64,000 nucleotides of DNA from Scalindua sp964344685 (GTDB lineage: Bacteria > Planctomycetota > Brocadiia > Brocadiales > Scalinduaceae). Where the stretch lies: the NCBI GenBank assembly GCA_964344685.1, contig CAYFOK010000001.1:1-64000 (forward strand), written 5' to 3'. Made by a program: the position numbers and the translations under genes. The notes under the pieces are model-generated. The model ran no database searches, was not told where the DNA came from, and worked only from the letters and a program-made list of their open reading frames with translations. This document shows, piece after piece, positions 35,506-43,641 of the stretch; the stretch's first letter is position 1, and every line of letters starts with the position of its first letter.

Positions 35506-36126
35506 ATGAAAAAAAAAGAGACTATTTCAGACCATGAGTTATTAATTCTGATACATAAAAGTATCGACATGGATAAGCTGAAAGGCCAGGAGAAGGCAAT
35601 AACAAAGAAGAGAGTAGATAAACTCTTTCAGGTTTTGAAGAGTCATGTAAAAAAGAATGACCTTACTGTTTCAGAAAAAGAGATAGCAGATATCTCTAAT
35701 ACAAAGAGAGAAACGGATTTAATAATAGTAAATGTTGATGGTGCATCAAGAGGGAATCCCGGAGAGTCAGGAGTCGGAGTTGCCATATTCGATAAAGATT
35801 CAAATTTAATAAACGAAGCCTTTGATTATATTGGTGTGGCAACTAATAATATTGCAGAATATAAAGCCCTGATTCTTGGTATCAAACTATCCGCTAAGTA
35901 TAATGCTAAAAGGATATTGTTTAAAGCTGATAGTGAGCTTATGGTAAAGCAGATTAAGGGTGAGTACAAGGTTAAAAACGCGCAGCTTAAGCTTCTTTTT
36001 ACCGAGGCACAAAGCCTTCTTAAAAAGCTGCCAAACTGGAAAATAAAGCATGTACCCAGAGAGGAAAACATGGAAGCTGATCTATTAGCAAATAAAGGCG
36101 TAGATATGTCTTTTGAAAACAAGTAG
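35506..36126 (+). CDS. Ribonuclease HI-type protein with N-terminal extension
   Basis: Probable RNase H that cuts RNA in RNA-DNA hybrids. Residues about 72-200 show the fold: VNVDGASRGNPGESGVG (first Asp), NNIAEYKALILGI (Glu), FKADSELMVKQIKGEY (Asp) and HVPREENMEADLLAN (fourth Asp). The N-terminal 70 residues (SDHELLILIHKSIDMDKLKG, Lys-rich) are not the usual hybrid-binding domain and were not recognised. It resembles RnhA-like/RNase HI proteins of Gram-positives and archaea that lack the basic protrusion. Confidence 0.87.
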   Translation: MKKKETISDHELLILIHKSIDMDKLKGQEKAITKKRVDKLFQVLKSHVKKNDLTVSEKEIADISNTKRETDLIIVNVDGASRGNPGESGVGVAIFDKDSNLINEAFDYIGVATNNIAEYKALILGIKLSAKYNAKRILFKADSELMVKQIKGEYKVKNAQLKLLFTEAQSLLKKLPNWKIKHVPREENMEADLLANKGVDMSFENK

Positions 36127-36178
36127 GTCAGAGCGCATCAGATTCTTCACATCCTCTGCTCATTGCAAGCTTACAGCT

Positions 36179-37459
36179 CTATTTCCTGACTCCCAGCATT
36201 TCAACAAAACCTTCGGTCCTTGTGGCGATCTGCCCAGACATATAGTTCGTATCATCAACACAGTCTCCATCAAGGTTTAAAAGAGGGACACTTTCTTTAG
36301 CCATCTCTGCTTTAATAGTAGGTATTGCGGCGTTGTTTCTCCTGCATCCCCAGGTGGAAAAGGCTATTATGCCGTCTACATTGTAATCTTTGGCTAACGC
36401 TTTAATAACCTTCAGCCTGTTATCCAAAGGTCCGTTATTGTGATTGGAAATAAGCTTTCTAGCGAGACTTTCGTAGGGTTTATCAGGGTCCAGCTTGTCC
36501 CAGTAGACGTGATTAATTTCCTCAAAAACTATTTTAGTTTTTCCAGCGTTGGCAATTTTATCAAAGACATCTGCTTTAAAATATGGTTTTAATTCCAGCC
36601 AGAGCAGCCTGATCTCCTTTTCGTCAGTAATTTCTCCATTTTCTCTTCTTGTCTGAATTAAATCATTGAGTTCGTCTACCAATGCAGTGTAGAAATCAAC
36701 AGCATATTGTGAACCGACTAAGTAATGACTTGGCACCATGAACCCAAGGCCGTCACCTCCTGAAAGAGGGGATAAAGGATCCTGCCTCACCTTATTTAAT
36801 TCAATCATTTTTTCTCTTGCTTGATTTGATAAATCTATGGTCTCAGCAAGGGCATGTTTCTCCATCTTCTTCCCCGTAACTTCTTCCATACACTTTGTTA
36901 AGCTGATTAATTGATTTGCAAGATATTTGATAGAGTTGTCATTCATCTCATAAGGGACGTCTACGATCATACTCTCTTTTCCCGTTATGGATTCACAGAT
37001 CTTAATTGTCTTGATGTTGCTGTCACATATCGTCGATGTACCTGCAAGAAACAGGGGGCGGGGGTAAACACCCATATAAGCATTTCCCAGTGCCGTTCTA
37101 TGAAATGAGCAGACATCAGTCGGTATAGCAGCAAGATCGGCTTCGGTAAGAGAATGAGAGCCCTGTCCAAATTTTGAGCAAAGAGCTGCAGCTATTTCTA
37201 ACGAGAAGGGATGTAATTTCATTGCAAAAATGATTTCAGATGGTACAAATAGCGTTGTCCATATTGAACCATTTTTGTATGCAAGATTAAAAAGTTCAAC
37301 TACGCTTTTAGATAGAATACTAAAAGACTTAAAACCGTCTGCTCCAATACCTTTTCCGGTTATTTTTGAATATACATTCAGGAACCTGAATAGTTCTTTT
37401 ACAAAAAAAGGGGTTAGTTTCCTGGCAAACTTCTTTTTTGCATTTTTAATATTGATCAT
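36179..37459 (-). CDS. 2-hydroxyacyl-CoA dehydratase/benzoyl-CoA reductase D-like or double-cubane protein
   Basis: Fe-S protein of 426 residues of the HgdB/BcrC/FldC family. Candidate cluster ligands are Cys in PTDVCSFHRTA (about 117), STICDSN (about 143), FSTWGCRRNNA (about 373) and LDGDCVDDTNYM (about 402), followed by the family end TRTEGFVEMLG. Members dehydrate 2-hydroxyacyl-CoA, reduce benzoyl-CoA or, as double-cubane cluster proteins, reduce small molecules, always with an ATP-driven activase. Such an activase is encoded next door, fused to a second copy of this domain. The substrate is unknown. No acyl-CoA metabolism genes are in the window, which fits a double-cubane-type role. Confidence 0.75.
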   Translation of the reverse strand: MINIKNAKKKFARKLTPFFVKELFRFLNVYSKITGKGIGADGFKSFSILSKSVVELFNLAYKNGSIWTTLFVPSEIIFAMKLHPFSLEIAAALCSKFGQGSHSLTEADLAAIPTDVCSFHRTALGNAYMGVYPRPLFLAGTSTICDSNIKTIKICESITGKESMIVDVPYEMNDNSIKYLANQLISLTKCMEEVTGKKMEKHALAETIDLSNQAREKMIELNKVRQDPLSPLSGGDGLGFMVPSHYLVGSQYAVDFYTALVDELNDLIQTRRENGEITDEKEIRLLWLELKPYFKADVFDKIANAGKTKIVFEEINHVYWDKLDPDKPYESLARKLISNHNNGPLDNRLKVIKALAKDYNVDGIIAFSTWGCRRNNAAIPTIKAEMAKESVPLLNLDGDCVDDTNYMSGQIATRTEGFVEMLGVRK

Positions 37460-37599
37460 AATCTTTTTTAGTTAGCTTTTTCGGTTTAGAAAATCTCTAT
37501 AGCAATGCCTGGAAAAACTAACTTGATATTACCAGAAATGTTTCAAATCGAGTATTAGTGGTTAGGCAAAATACCGGTGAGATTATCAGATAATTCCCC

Positions 37600-39501
37600 T
37601 CATGCAGTTAGCTGCTCTACAAATGCTTCAATCCTGGTCTTTGTCTGACCGTCGCTTTTAGCACTATCACAATTTATATGGAGCAGGGGGATATGTTTTT
37701 TCTCAAATTCTTCCTTCACCAAAGGGTAATCATATAAAGTGTGATCGCAAAATTTTAAGGAGTGATAGATCGCTCCGCTAATTGCTCTTCTCTCGATAAG
37801 GGATACTATGCTTTTAATTCTCCCGAAGACATCAACCATCCTGGAGCAGGGAGACCTTTTTAAGTATCTCTCAGATATTGATTTGAAAGGGTTATTTGTT
37901 ATTTCCACTTTCTTGTCAAAATACCTGCTACCTGTGCATAAATCTTCTGATACTACCCTCGCACCGGCATCTTCAATCATTTTGATTATCTCTTCGTTCT
38001 CCATTATACTTCCCCAGATAAAGAGCTTTGGTATCGTATCTTTTTCAGGAACATCACCTATTTTTTTCATTAGAGAGGTGAGAGATGAAACATAATCCTG
38101 GAATTTTTCAGGTACTGCGTTAATGCCCTTCTTCAATAGGGTATAAATGTCATAACCGGAATGTCCAACATAACCGTTCCATTGCTTCTGTAAAAAGATC
38201 GTAACTTTATCTCTCATTCCGTTATACAAAGATATGCTTCGATTAATATCTTCGTTCTGTATTTTGAGTTTAAAGTGATTTTCCAATCCTTCCTTAAATG
38301 TTTGAATTTCGTCAGCAAAGAATTGCACAGATGCCTCGTCACTATTTTTTGGGATATCGAGGAAATAATTAAATTTCTTTCCGTTATCTATTCTTATCCA
38401 CGCATCGTATAGCCTCCTCATACCATCACAGGAATTAGTAAATACAATACCCTCAAGATGGTCCAGCTCTCCTGCCAATTTCTTATCAGTGAGAGTTTTT
38501 ATATATGAACATATATTACTGCAGAGAAGTGATTCTCCAGCCGATCCATTTTCTTCATTTAAGCCTTTTATTCTTACAGGGTGATATCCTGCTGCTCTTA
38601 TAATTTCTACAGGTGTATAAGTACAAAAATAACCAATCTTTGGCATCCTGCCATCGTCCAGCTTGACATCAGCGATTGAAACTTCTATGTTATCGGTAGC
38701 TTCAGCGGATTTCGCATTTGGGGCTGCACTTACATTTTCTAAAGCTATCAAGGCCGCTCCCAGAGCACCAATAATCTGCGGTTCTTCGGCAATTTTAATA
38801 GTGCAGAGCAGCTTCTTTTCAAGTTCACGTACAACTCCTATATTCTTGGCAACACCACCGGTCATTACAACCGATTCTTCCAGTCCAACTCTTTTTGCCT
38901 GTCCTGATACCCTTTTGGCAATAGAGACATGTAATGCCTTACAGATGTCCGGGGTTTTGTGGTCAGCACCTATCAGGGAAACAACCTCTGATTCAGCAAA
39001 TACCGTACACAAGCTGCTGATAGAGACATTATCTTTTCCCGTAAGAGAGAGTTCTCCCATCTCATCAAGTTCAATCTCCAGTGTCCTTGCCATTACCTCA
39101 AGAAATCTTCCTGTTCCTGCCGCACACTTGTCATTCATGGAAAAATCGAGAACATTGCCTTTGGCGTCCAACTTTATGGCCTTGCTATCCTGTCCGCCTA
39201 TGTCTATTACAGTTCTGGCATCCGGGAAGAAATGATTTGCGCCTTTAGCATGGCATGTGATCTCTGTTACAACTTCGTTGGCAAAGGGGACTTTGATTCG
39301 GCCGTATCCAGTTGCGACTATATAGTCTAAGTCTTTTGCTTCCAGTTTTGTAACATCTAAAATGTGTTTGAATATTTTGTCGCATGCTTTTTTGCTGCTG
39401 GCACCTGTCGCAATGACTTCATAGGCGACAATTTCTCTTTTTTCATTTACTAATACGGCGTCTGTTGATAAAGAGCCTATATCTATTCCAAGTGTTAACA
39501 T
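37600..39501 (-). CDS. Activase (BadF/HgdC-type ATPase) fused to a 2-hydroxyacyl-CoA dehydratase D-like domain
   Basis: Two-part protein of 633 residues. Residues 1-265 are the ASKHA-fold activator: GIDIGSLSTDAVLV, TGYGRIKVPFA, VIDIGGQDSKAIKL and the Cys pair (DKCAAGTGRFLE and SSLCTVFAESEVVS) that holds a [4Fe-4S] cluster between two monomers, ending VMTGGVAKNIGVV. Residues about 290-633 resemble the HgdB/FldC-like cluster subunit (GYFCTYTPVEIIRAAGYHPV, LLCSNICSYIKTL, TNSCDGMRRLYD, RSPCSRM). ATP-driven electron injection by the first half into a low-potential cluster of the second half and of the 426-residue neighbour is the likely job. The fusion places donor and acceptor in one chain. Confidence 0.82.
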   Translation of the reverse strand: MLTLGIDIGSLSTDAVLVNEKREIVAYEVIATGASSKKACDKIFKHILDVTKLEAKDLDYIVATGYGRIKVPFANEVVTEITCHAKGANHFFPDARTVIDIGGQDSKAIKLDAKGNVLDFSMNDKCAAGTGRFLEVMARTLEIELDEMGELSLTGKDNVSISSLCTVFAESEVVSLIGADHKTPDICKALHVSIAKRVSGQAKRVGLEESVVMTGGVAKNIGVVRELEKKLLCTIKIAEEPQIIGALGAALIALENVSAAPNAKSAEATDNIEVSIADVKLDDGRMPKIGYFCTYTPVEIIRAAGYHPVRIKGLNEENGSAGESLLCSNICSYIKTLTDKKLAGELDHLEGIVFTNSCDGMRRLYDAWIRIDNGKKFNYFLDIPKNSDEASVQFFADEIQTFKEGLENHFKLKIQNEDINRSISLYNGMRDKVTIFLQKQWNGYVGHSGYDIYTLLKKGINAVPEKFQDYVSSLTSLMKKIGDVPEKDTIPKLFIWGSIMENEEIIKMIEDAGARVVSEDLCTGSRYFDKKVEITNNPFKSISERYLKRSPCSRMVDVFGRIKSIVSLIERRAISGAIYHSLKFCDHTLYDYPLVKEEFEKKHIPLLHINCDSAKSDGQTKTRIEAFVEQLTA

Positions 39502-39781
39502 TTACATTTTCTCCTTAGAGATCCATGAGTACTATTTAATGTGTCTATCTGAAAATTGTAATTAGTAATTTTATCATAGCAGTATTAAACAGTCAATGTA
39601 TAGTTTTTGCCTGTTTTTCCGGCTTTTTAGAACATAAGTCGATAAGAAATTAGGCAAATGATTCAATTTAAAGTTAATTTTCTCGATCTAAGTATGAGGA
39701 GTACTTAAAAGTTAAGGGTTCATTAAAGTGCTGCATGCGGCTTATAATACATTTTGTGTTTGTAATTACAGAATAGATATT

Positions 39782-39821
39782 AAAAAAGGCTTATAAGGAT
39801 ATCAGCCTTATAAGCCTTTTT
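39782..39821. terminator. Strong bidirectional terminator
   Basis: A perfect stem AAAAGGCTTATAAGG / CCTTATAAGCCTTTT with a 7-base loop and flanking A and T runs. It lies downstream of the NrdD-tail protein gene (minus strand) in the 400-base gap before the activase fusion gene, and isolates the two. The rest of the gap showed nothing else. Confidence 0.85.
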
Positions 39822-39905
39822 AGTGGGGTATTTATTTAGCTTTTTGTTTCCTCCCTTCTGGTAAAGTCCTTTGTACATATAATTTATACCAGAAGAAAAT
39901 TATTT

Positions 39906-40379
39906 TTATAGCGAATCAATCATGTTAAGACGGTCATTCTGGAAAAGCGGGCTTTTGCCGGTAAGTCCGTAGCTACCTTTAGCACGATCCCTCAATTCTC
40001 CTACTTTTGACTTGTTCCAGTTGTTAACTCTGGAATAGTAACCAACTATTCTTGTTACACCATTTAGTACAATTGAAGCTCTGTCATTCTGAATTACATT
40101 TACAAACTCTTGAGCCTTGTTGCAATCTACAACTTTTCGTACTATTTCTTCGATAGACACTTCAACGTATGCTCCTTCAATACCTTCAGTTTTGCTGTAG
40201 TCTCTAATTACGAAAACTTCCTCATTTGACGGGAATGCTGTGCCAATTATTTCGAGATCTGAAGAGAGCTCTACAGCCTCTACAAAAAGTGTTAGGCTCT
40301 TCTCAATTTTTTCAGCAACCCCTGTATGTCCTTTTAACATTTCTACTGTCACTATATCCCCCTTCTTGAAAAATGACAA
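39906..40379 (-). CDS. Small protein with an NrdD-type glycyl-radical C-terminal motif
   Basis: Protein of 157 residues. Residues about 105-138 (NGVTRIVGYYSRVNNWNKSK followed by VGELRDRAKGSYGL) look like the C-terminal tail of class III (anaerobic) ribonucleotide reductase NrdD, with the Gly of RIVGYY (residue 113) at the position of the radical glycine. The rest of NrdD, including the catalytic cysteines and the zinc site, is absent. The N-terminal 100 residues (FFKKGDIVTVEMLKGHTGVA) are not recognised. By analogy to GrcA/YfiD, which replaces damaged radical domains of pyruvate formate-lyase, it may be a spare radical domain; this is an inference. No nrdD or activase gene is nearby. Confidence 0.55.
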   Translation of the reverse strand: MSFFKKGDIVTVEMLKGHTGVAEKIEKSLTLFVEAVELSSDLEIIGTAFPSNEEVFVIRDYSKTEGIEGAYVEVSIEEIVRKVVDCNKAQEFVNVIQNDRASIVLNGVTRIVGYYSRVNNWNKSKVGELRDRAKGSYGLTGKSPLFQNDRLNMIDSL

Positions 40380-41038
40380 AAAATAAAAATAATTAATTAA
40401 ATTAAGCCTTTTTAGCTAATTAACTTATATTTTGATAAAAATCATCTGTATAAGTAAATTTCAATTTCAGAGCGGTTAATATACAGAATGTGGACAAAAA
40501 GTCAAGTACGTTTTTTGAGAAACATACAAAATATTGTACCTTTGTGATGAATATACACAACATTTATAGTCACAAAGACATTTTATATCGCGGGTTACAG
40601 AAAAAGGAAGAATTGCTGCATTTAGATGATTTTTTTTTAATTTTTACTCCAAAAAAAGTGTGGAAAAAAAGTTGTTGCAATTACTGTTGCAGTTGCAATA
40701 TATATAAAGCAATTATTAATTTTGTGTAACCTGTTGATTTAATGAGGTTTTTGATATATTTTGTTCTGTTGTTATTAAACAGAATAGTTGCTGCTGATAC
40801 TCATTACGTGAAAACCGGAAACTGTTTTAACTTGGGATTAAAGACAGTATTATAGGTATTGCCGGTTCTTATAAACATTTTTGCCTTCGTTTAAGACATT
40901 ACCAACTCGAATGTTGTGACTTTGCAAAGGTTTTTATGTTAATAAGTTTTCTGAAGCTGGGTTAGGGCCACATGGCCCTCCTTTTTCAATTCAGAGCAAA
41001 CGAATTACGGGCATTTAATAGAATCTGTTAATTTCCTT
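40380..41038. other. Long AT-rich intergenic region between divergent genes
   Basis: About 660 bases without a supported gene. A 79-codon frame at 40490-40729 is low-complexity, Lys- and Cys-rich and has no ribosome site. The promoter of the small radical-tail gene probably lies at 40400-40480, and that of the cyclase near 40900-41020; neither has a clear -35/-10. Confidence 0.4.
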
Positions 41039-43600
41039 ATGAAATTCAAGACATTTCTCAAAAAGGCGAAAAACAACTTAATAAGCTTTGCCATCTCTAT
41101 AGGTGTTTTTGCCATTGTTTTAACCCTTTTCAATCTCGAAAGCCGCGATATATTTAAGCCCCTGAGGTATTTTAGAAGTGCAGAATTAAAATCCCTTGAT
41201 GCACTCTTTAATGTCAGGGGCAAGAGAGACCCTGGAAAGGACATAGTAGTAGTCATGATTGATGAGAACAGTATTAAGAAACTGGGAAAATATCCTCTGC
41301 CTAGGGATCATGTCGGAAAGTTTGTGGATTTTGTTTCCGATATGGGTGCCAAGGTGTTGGTATTTGATTTGCTTTATGCTGAGCCCCAAAATGAATCTCA
41401 TGTAAAAAGTATTGAACGTATTAAAAATAGATATCTTGAGTCGGGAAAGGAAGAAAATGCAGTTGTGAACGATTACATCACGCTGCTGGAACGTGAGAAG
41501 ATGGCACTAGGTGCCGGGGCACTGGCATCTGATTATATTTATGCTCAGGCCTATTTAAGGAGCCTGGAACGCCTTAAGGAGAGTTGTCTAACGTTAAATG
41601 GGGAAAGAAATAAAGTTAAAGACAATTATATGGCACAGTTAGAACAGGAAAAGATTACAGCTGATATAGATTCAAAACTGCAAAAATCATTTGAAAGAGC
41701 CGTAATGGAAAAGGGTGTTAATATTATTGTTGGTTTCAGATTTGTAACCGAGTACGAGGTGAATACTACAGGATTTACTGGGAAGGAATTATCACAAGAT
41801 GAGCAAATGCTTTTAAAAGACTCAGCATATTTTCCGGTTTATGTGGAAATTCCAGATTTCGTAAAGGAGCAGGTCGGTGAAGAAGAGGCAAAATCACCTG
41901 AAATTCGCAATCAGGTACGTGAAATGATGGTAGAAATGTTTCCTCCTAAGAAAGGCGTTGGTATTTTAAATGCCATTTATCCATTAGCAATGTGGAGTAC
42001 TTACCAGGGATTTACCGATCATAGTTATGATTATAATGGCGCCGTAAGTCGTGAGTTTATGGCAATTCAGTATAATGGAGATTTTTATCCGTCCTTAGGC
42101 ATACAGACAGCCCGAATATTTTTAGATATCCAACCGGGGGAGTTGCAATTCTGGTTAACAGATAAGTTGAAAATTAAGGATTTTGAATTTCCCATTGATG
42201 ATTTAAATCGTACGATAGTTAACTACTGTGGACCTTCATACACCTTTCCGACTTACTCGTTTATAGATGTTTATGAAGGTAATGTTGAACCGGAAGCCTT
42301 TAAAGACAAGGTGGTATTCCTGGGAGACAATACTCCATCTGCAGGAGACCATATTTCCAGTCCGTTTTCTGCAATGTTTCCGGGTGTTGAAAAACAGGCT
42401 ACTATTGTAGAGAACCTGATTCATGGTAAGTTTCTTAGAAAGAATCAAAACGAAGTTTTTAAGGGCTTTATTATTCTTAACCGGCATCTGTTTAAGTTTA
42501 TCATCGCTTTGTGCCTGTTATTGGGGATTATTTTACCGTTTGTGCCTATAGTTATTGGAGGATTGGCAAGCATTGTTCTGCTGGGTGGTTACTATTTCTA
42601 TTGCTATTATAACTTTGTAAATAACGGCTTATGGATTAACACCGTATATCCCACGACAGCAGTAGTTTTGAGTTTTTCTTCAATTTCGTTATTTAGATAT
42701 TTTATTACAGAAAGGGCAAGGCGTGCTGTTAAAGGTGTTTTCGAGAACTTTATGGATCCTAAGGTGGTGCAGGAGGTTCTAAAAGAACCTGATGACGTAA
42801 AGCTTGGCGGTGAAGAGAAGGAGATCACAGTCTATTTTTCAGATATTGAAAAATTCAGCACCATTTCAGAAAAGCTTCAGCCGACCGAACTGATCGAGTT
42901 ACTTAATGAATATTTAAGTGAGATGACAGACCTGATACTTGACCATGGAGGGTTTCTGGATAAATACATCGGTGATGCGATAGTGGCTGCATTCGGGGCG
43001 CCTTTGCCTCAACCGGATCATGCCGTGAGGGCATGTCTGGCTACTATTGATAACCAAAAAAGATTAGCTGAACTGAACGAGAAATTTAAGGCAGAAGGAA
43101 GACTGCAGATAAAGGCTAGGATCGGCCTTAATTCCGGTACTGTACTTGTAGGTAATGTGGGTTCAACAAACAGGCTGTCATATACCGTAATAGGGGATGA
43201 GGTTAATCTCGGGGCGAGGCTGGAGGCAGCCAACAAGTACTATGGTACCTATACCATGATTAGTGAAAGGACCTATGAACTGGCCAGGGATCACATAGAG
43301 GTTAGAGAACTGGATCTTCTTCGGGTTGTTGGAAAGCAAAAACCTGTTAAGGTGTTTGAACTGATTGATAGAAAAGGGCAGATACAGGAGACACAACGTG
43401 AAGTACTTGATCTTTATGAAGATGGGTTGAGGGAATATCGGAAGAAAGAGTGGCAAAAGGCCATTAGTTTATTTCAGAGAGCCTTAGACAAAGATCCTCA
43501 TGATGGGCCTTCGCTGACATATGTAGAGAGATGTAAGAACTATGAGCAAAATCCTCCTCCAGAGGATTGGGATGGCGTTTATACATTGACAGCTAAATAG
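41039..43600 (+). CDS. CHASE2-domain class III adenylate/guanylate cyclase with TPR tail
   Basis: Membrane sensor-cyclase of 853 residues. A first membrane helix (about 13-33) leads to a CHASE2 periplasmic sensor (about 40-430; DIVVVMIDENSIKKLG, RDHVGKFVDFVSDMGAKVLV, SYTFPTYSFIDVYEG, FKDKVVFLGDN), then three membrane helices (about 480-560) and the catalytic domain (about 580-770) with metal-binding Asp in VYFSDIEKFSTI and DKYIGDAIVAAFGAP and GLNSGTVLVGNVGS. The C-terminus has a TPR-like pair (EYRKKEWQKAISLFQRALD). A long charged helical insert (about 120-220) inside the CHASE2 domain, with two similar copies of a YxxxLExEK pattern, is unusual. Product is cAMP or cGMP; the sequence does not decide. 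Confidence 0.87.
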   Translation: MKFKTFLKKAKNNLISFAISIGVFAIVLTLFNLESRDIFKPLRYFRSAELKSLDALFNVRGKRDPGKDIVVVMIDENSIKKLGKYPLPRDHVGKFVDFVSDMGAKVLVFDLLYAEPQNESHVKSIERIKNRYLESGKEENAVVNDYITLLEREKMALGAGALASDYIYAQAYLRSLERLKESCLTLNGERNKVKDNYMAQLEQEKITADIDSKLQKSFERAVMEKGVNIIVGFRFVTEYEVNTTGFTGKELSQDEQMLLKDSAYFPVYVEIPDFVKEQVGEEEAKSPEIRNQVREMMVEMFPPKKGVGILNAIYPLAMWSTYQGFTDHSYDYNGAVSREFMAIQYNGDFYPSLGIQTARIFLDIQPGELQFWLTDKLKIKDFEFPIDDLNRTIVNYCGPSYTFPTYSFIDVYEGNVEPEAFKDKVVFLGDNTPSAGDHISSPFSAMFPGVEKQATIVENLIHGKFLRKNQNEVFKGFIILNRHLFKFIIALCLLLGIILPFVPIVIGGLASIVLLGGYYFYCYYNFVNNGLWINTVYPTTAVVLSFSSISLFRYFITERARRAVKGVFENFMDPKVVQEVLKEPDDVKLGGEEKEITVYFSDIEKFSTISEKLQPTELIELLNEYLSEMTDLILDHGGFLDKYIGDAIVAAFGAPLPQPDHAVRACLATIDNQKRLAELNEKFKAEGRLQIKARIGLNSGTVLVGNVGSTNRLSYTVIGDEVNLGARLEAANKYYGTYTMISERTYELARDHIEVRELDLLRVVGKQKPVKVFELIDRKGQIQETQREVLDLYEDGLREYRKKEWQKAISLFQRALDKDPHDGPSLTYVERCKNYEQNPPPEDWDGVYTLTAK

Positions 43601-43641
43601 ATTTAGGGATTTCGGAATTGATGAATTAGCGAATTAAGGGA

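Noticed and set aside
40490..40729. 79-codon frame upstream of the cyclase
   Set aside because: Low-complexity Lys/Cys-rich product, no ribosome site and runs through AT-rich DNA; judged non-coding.
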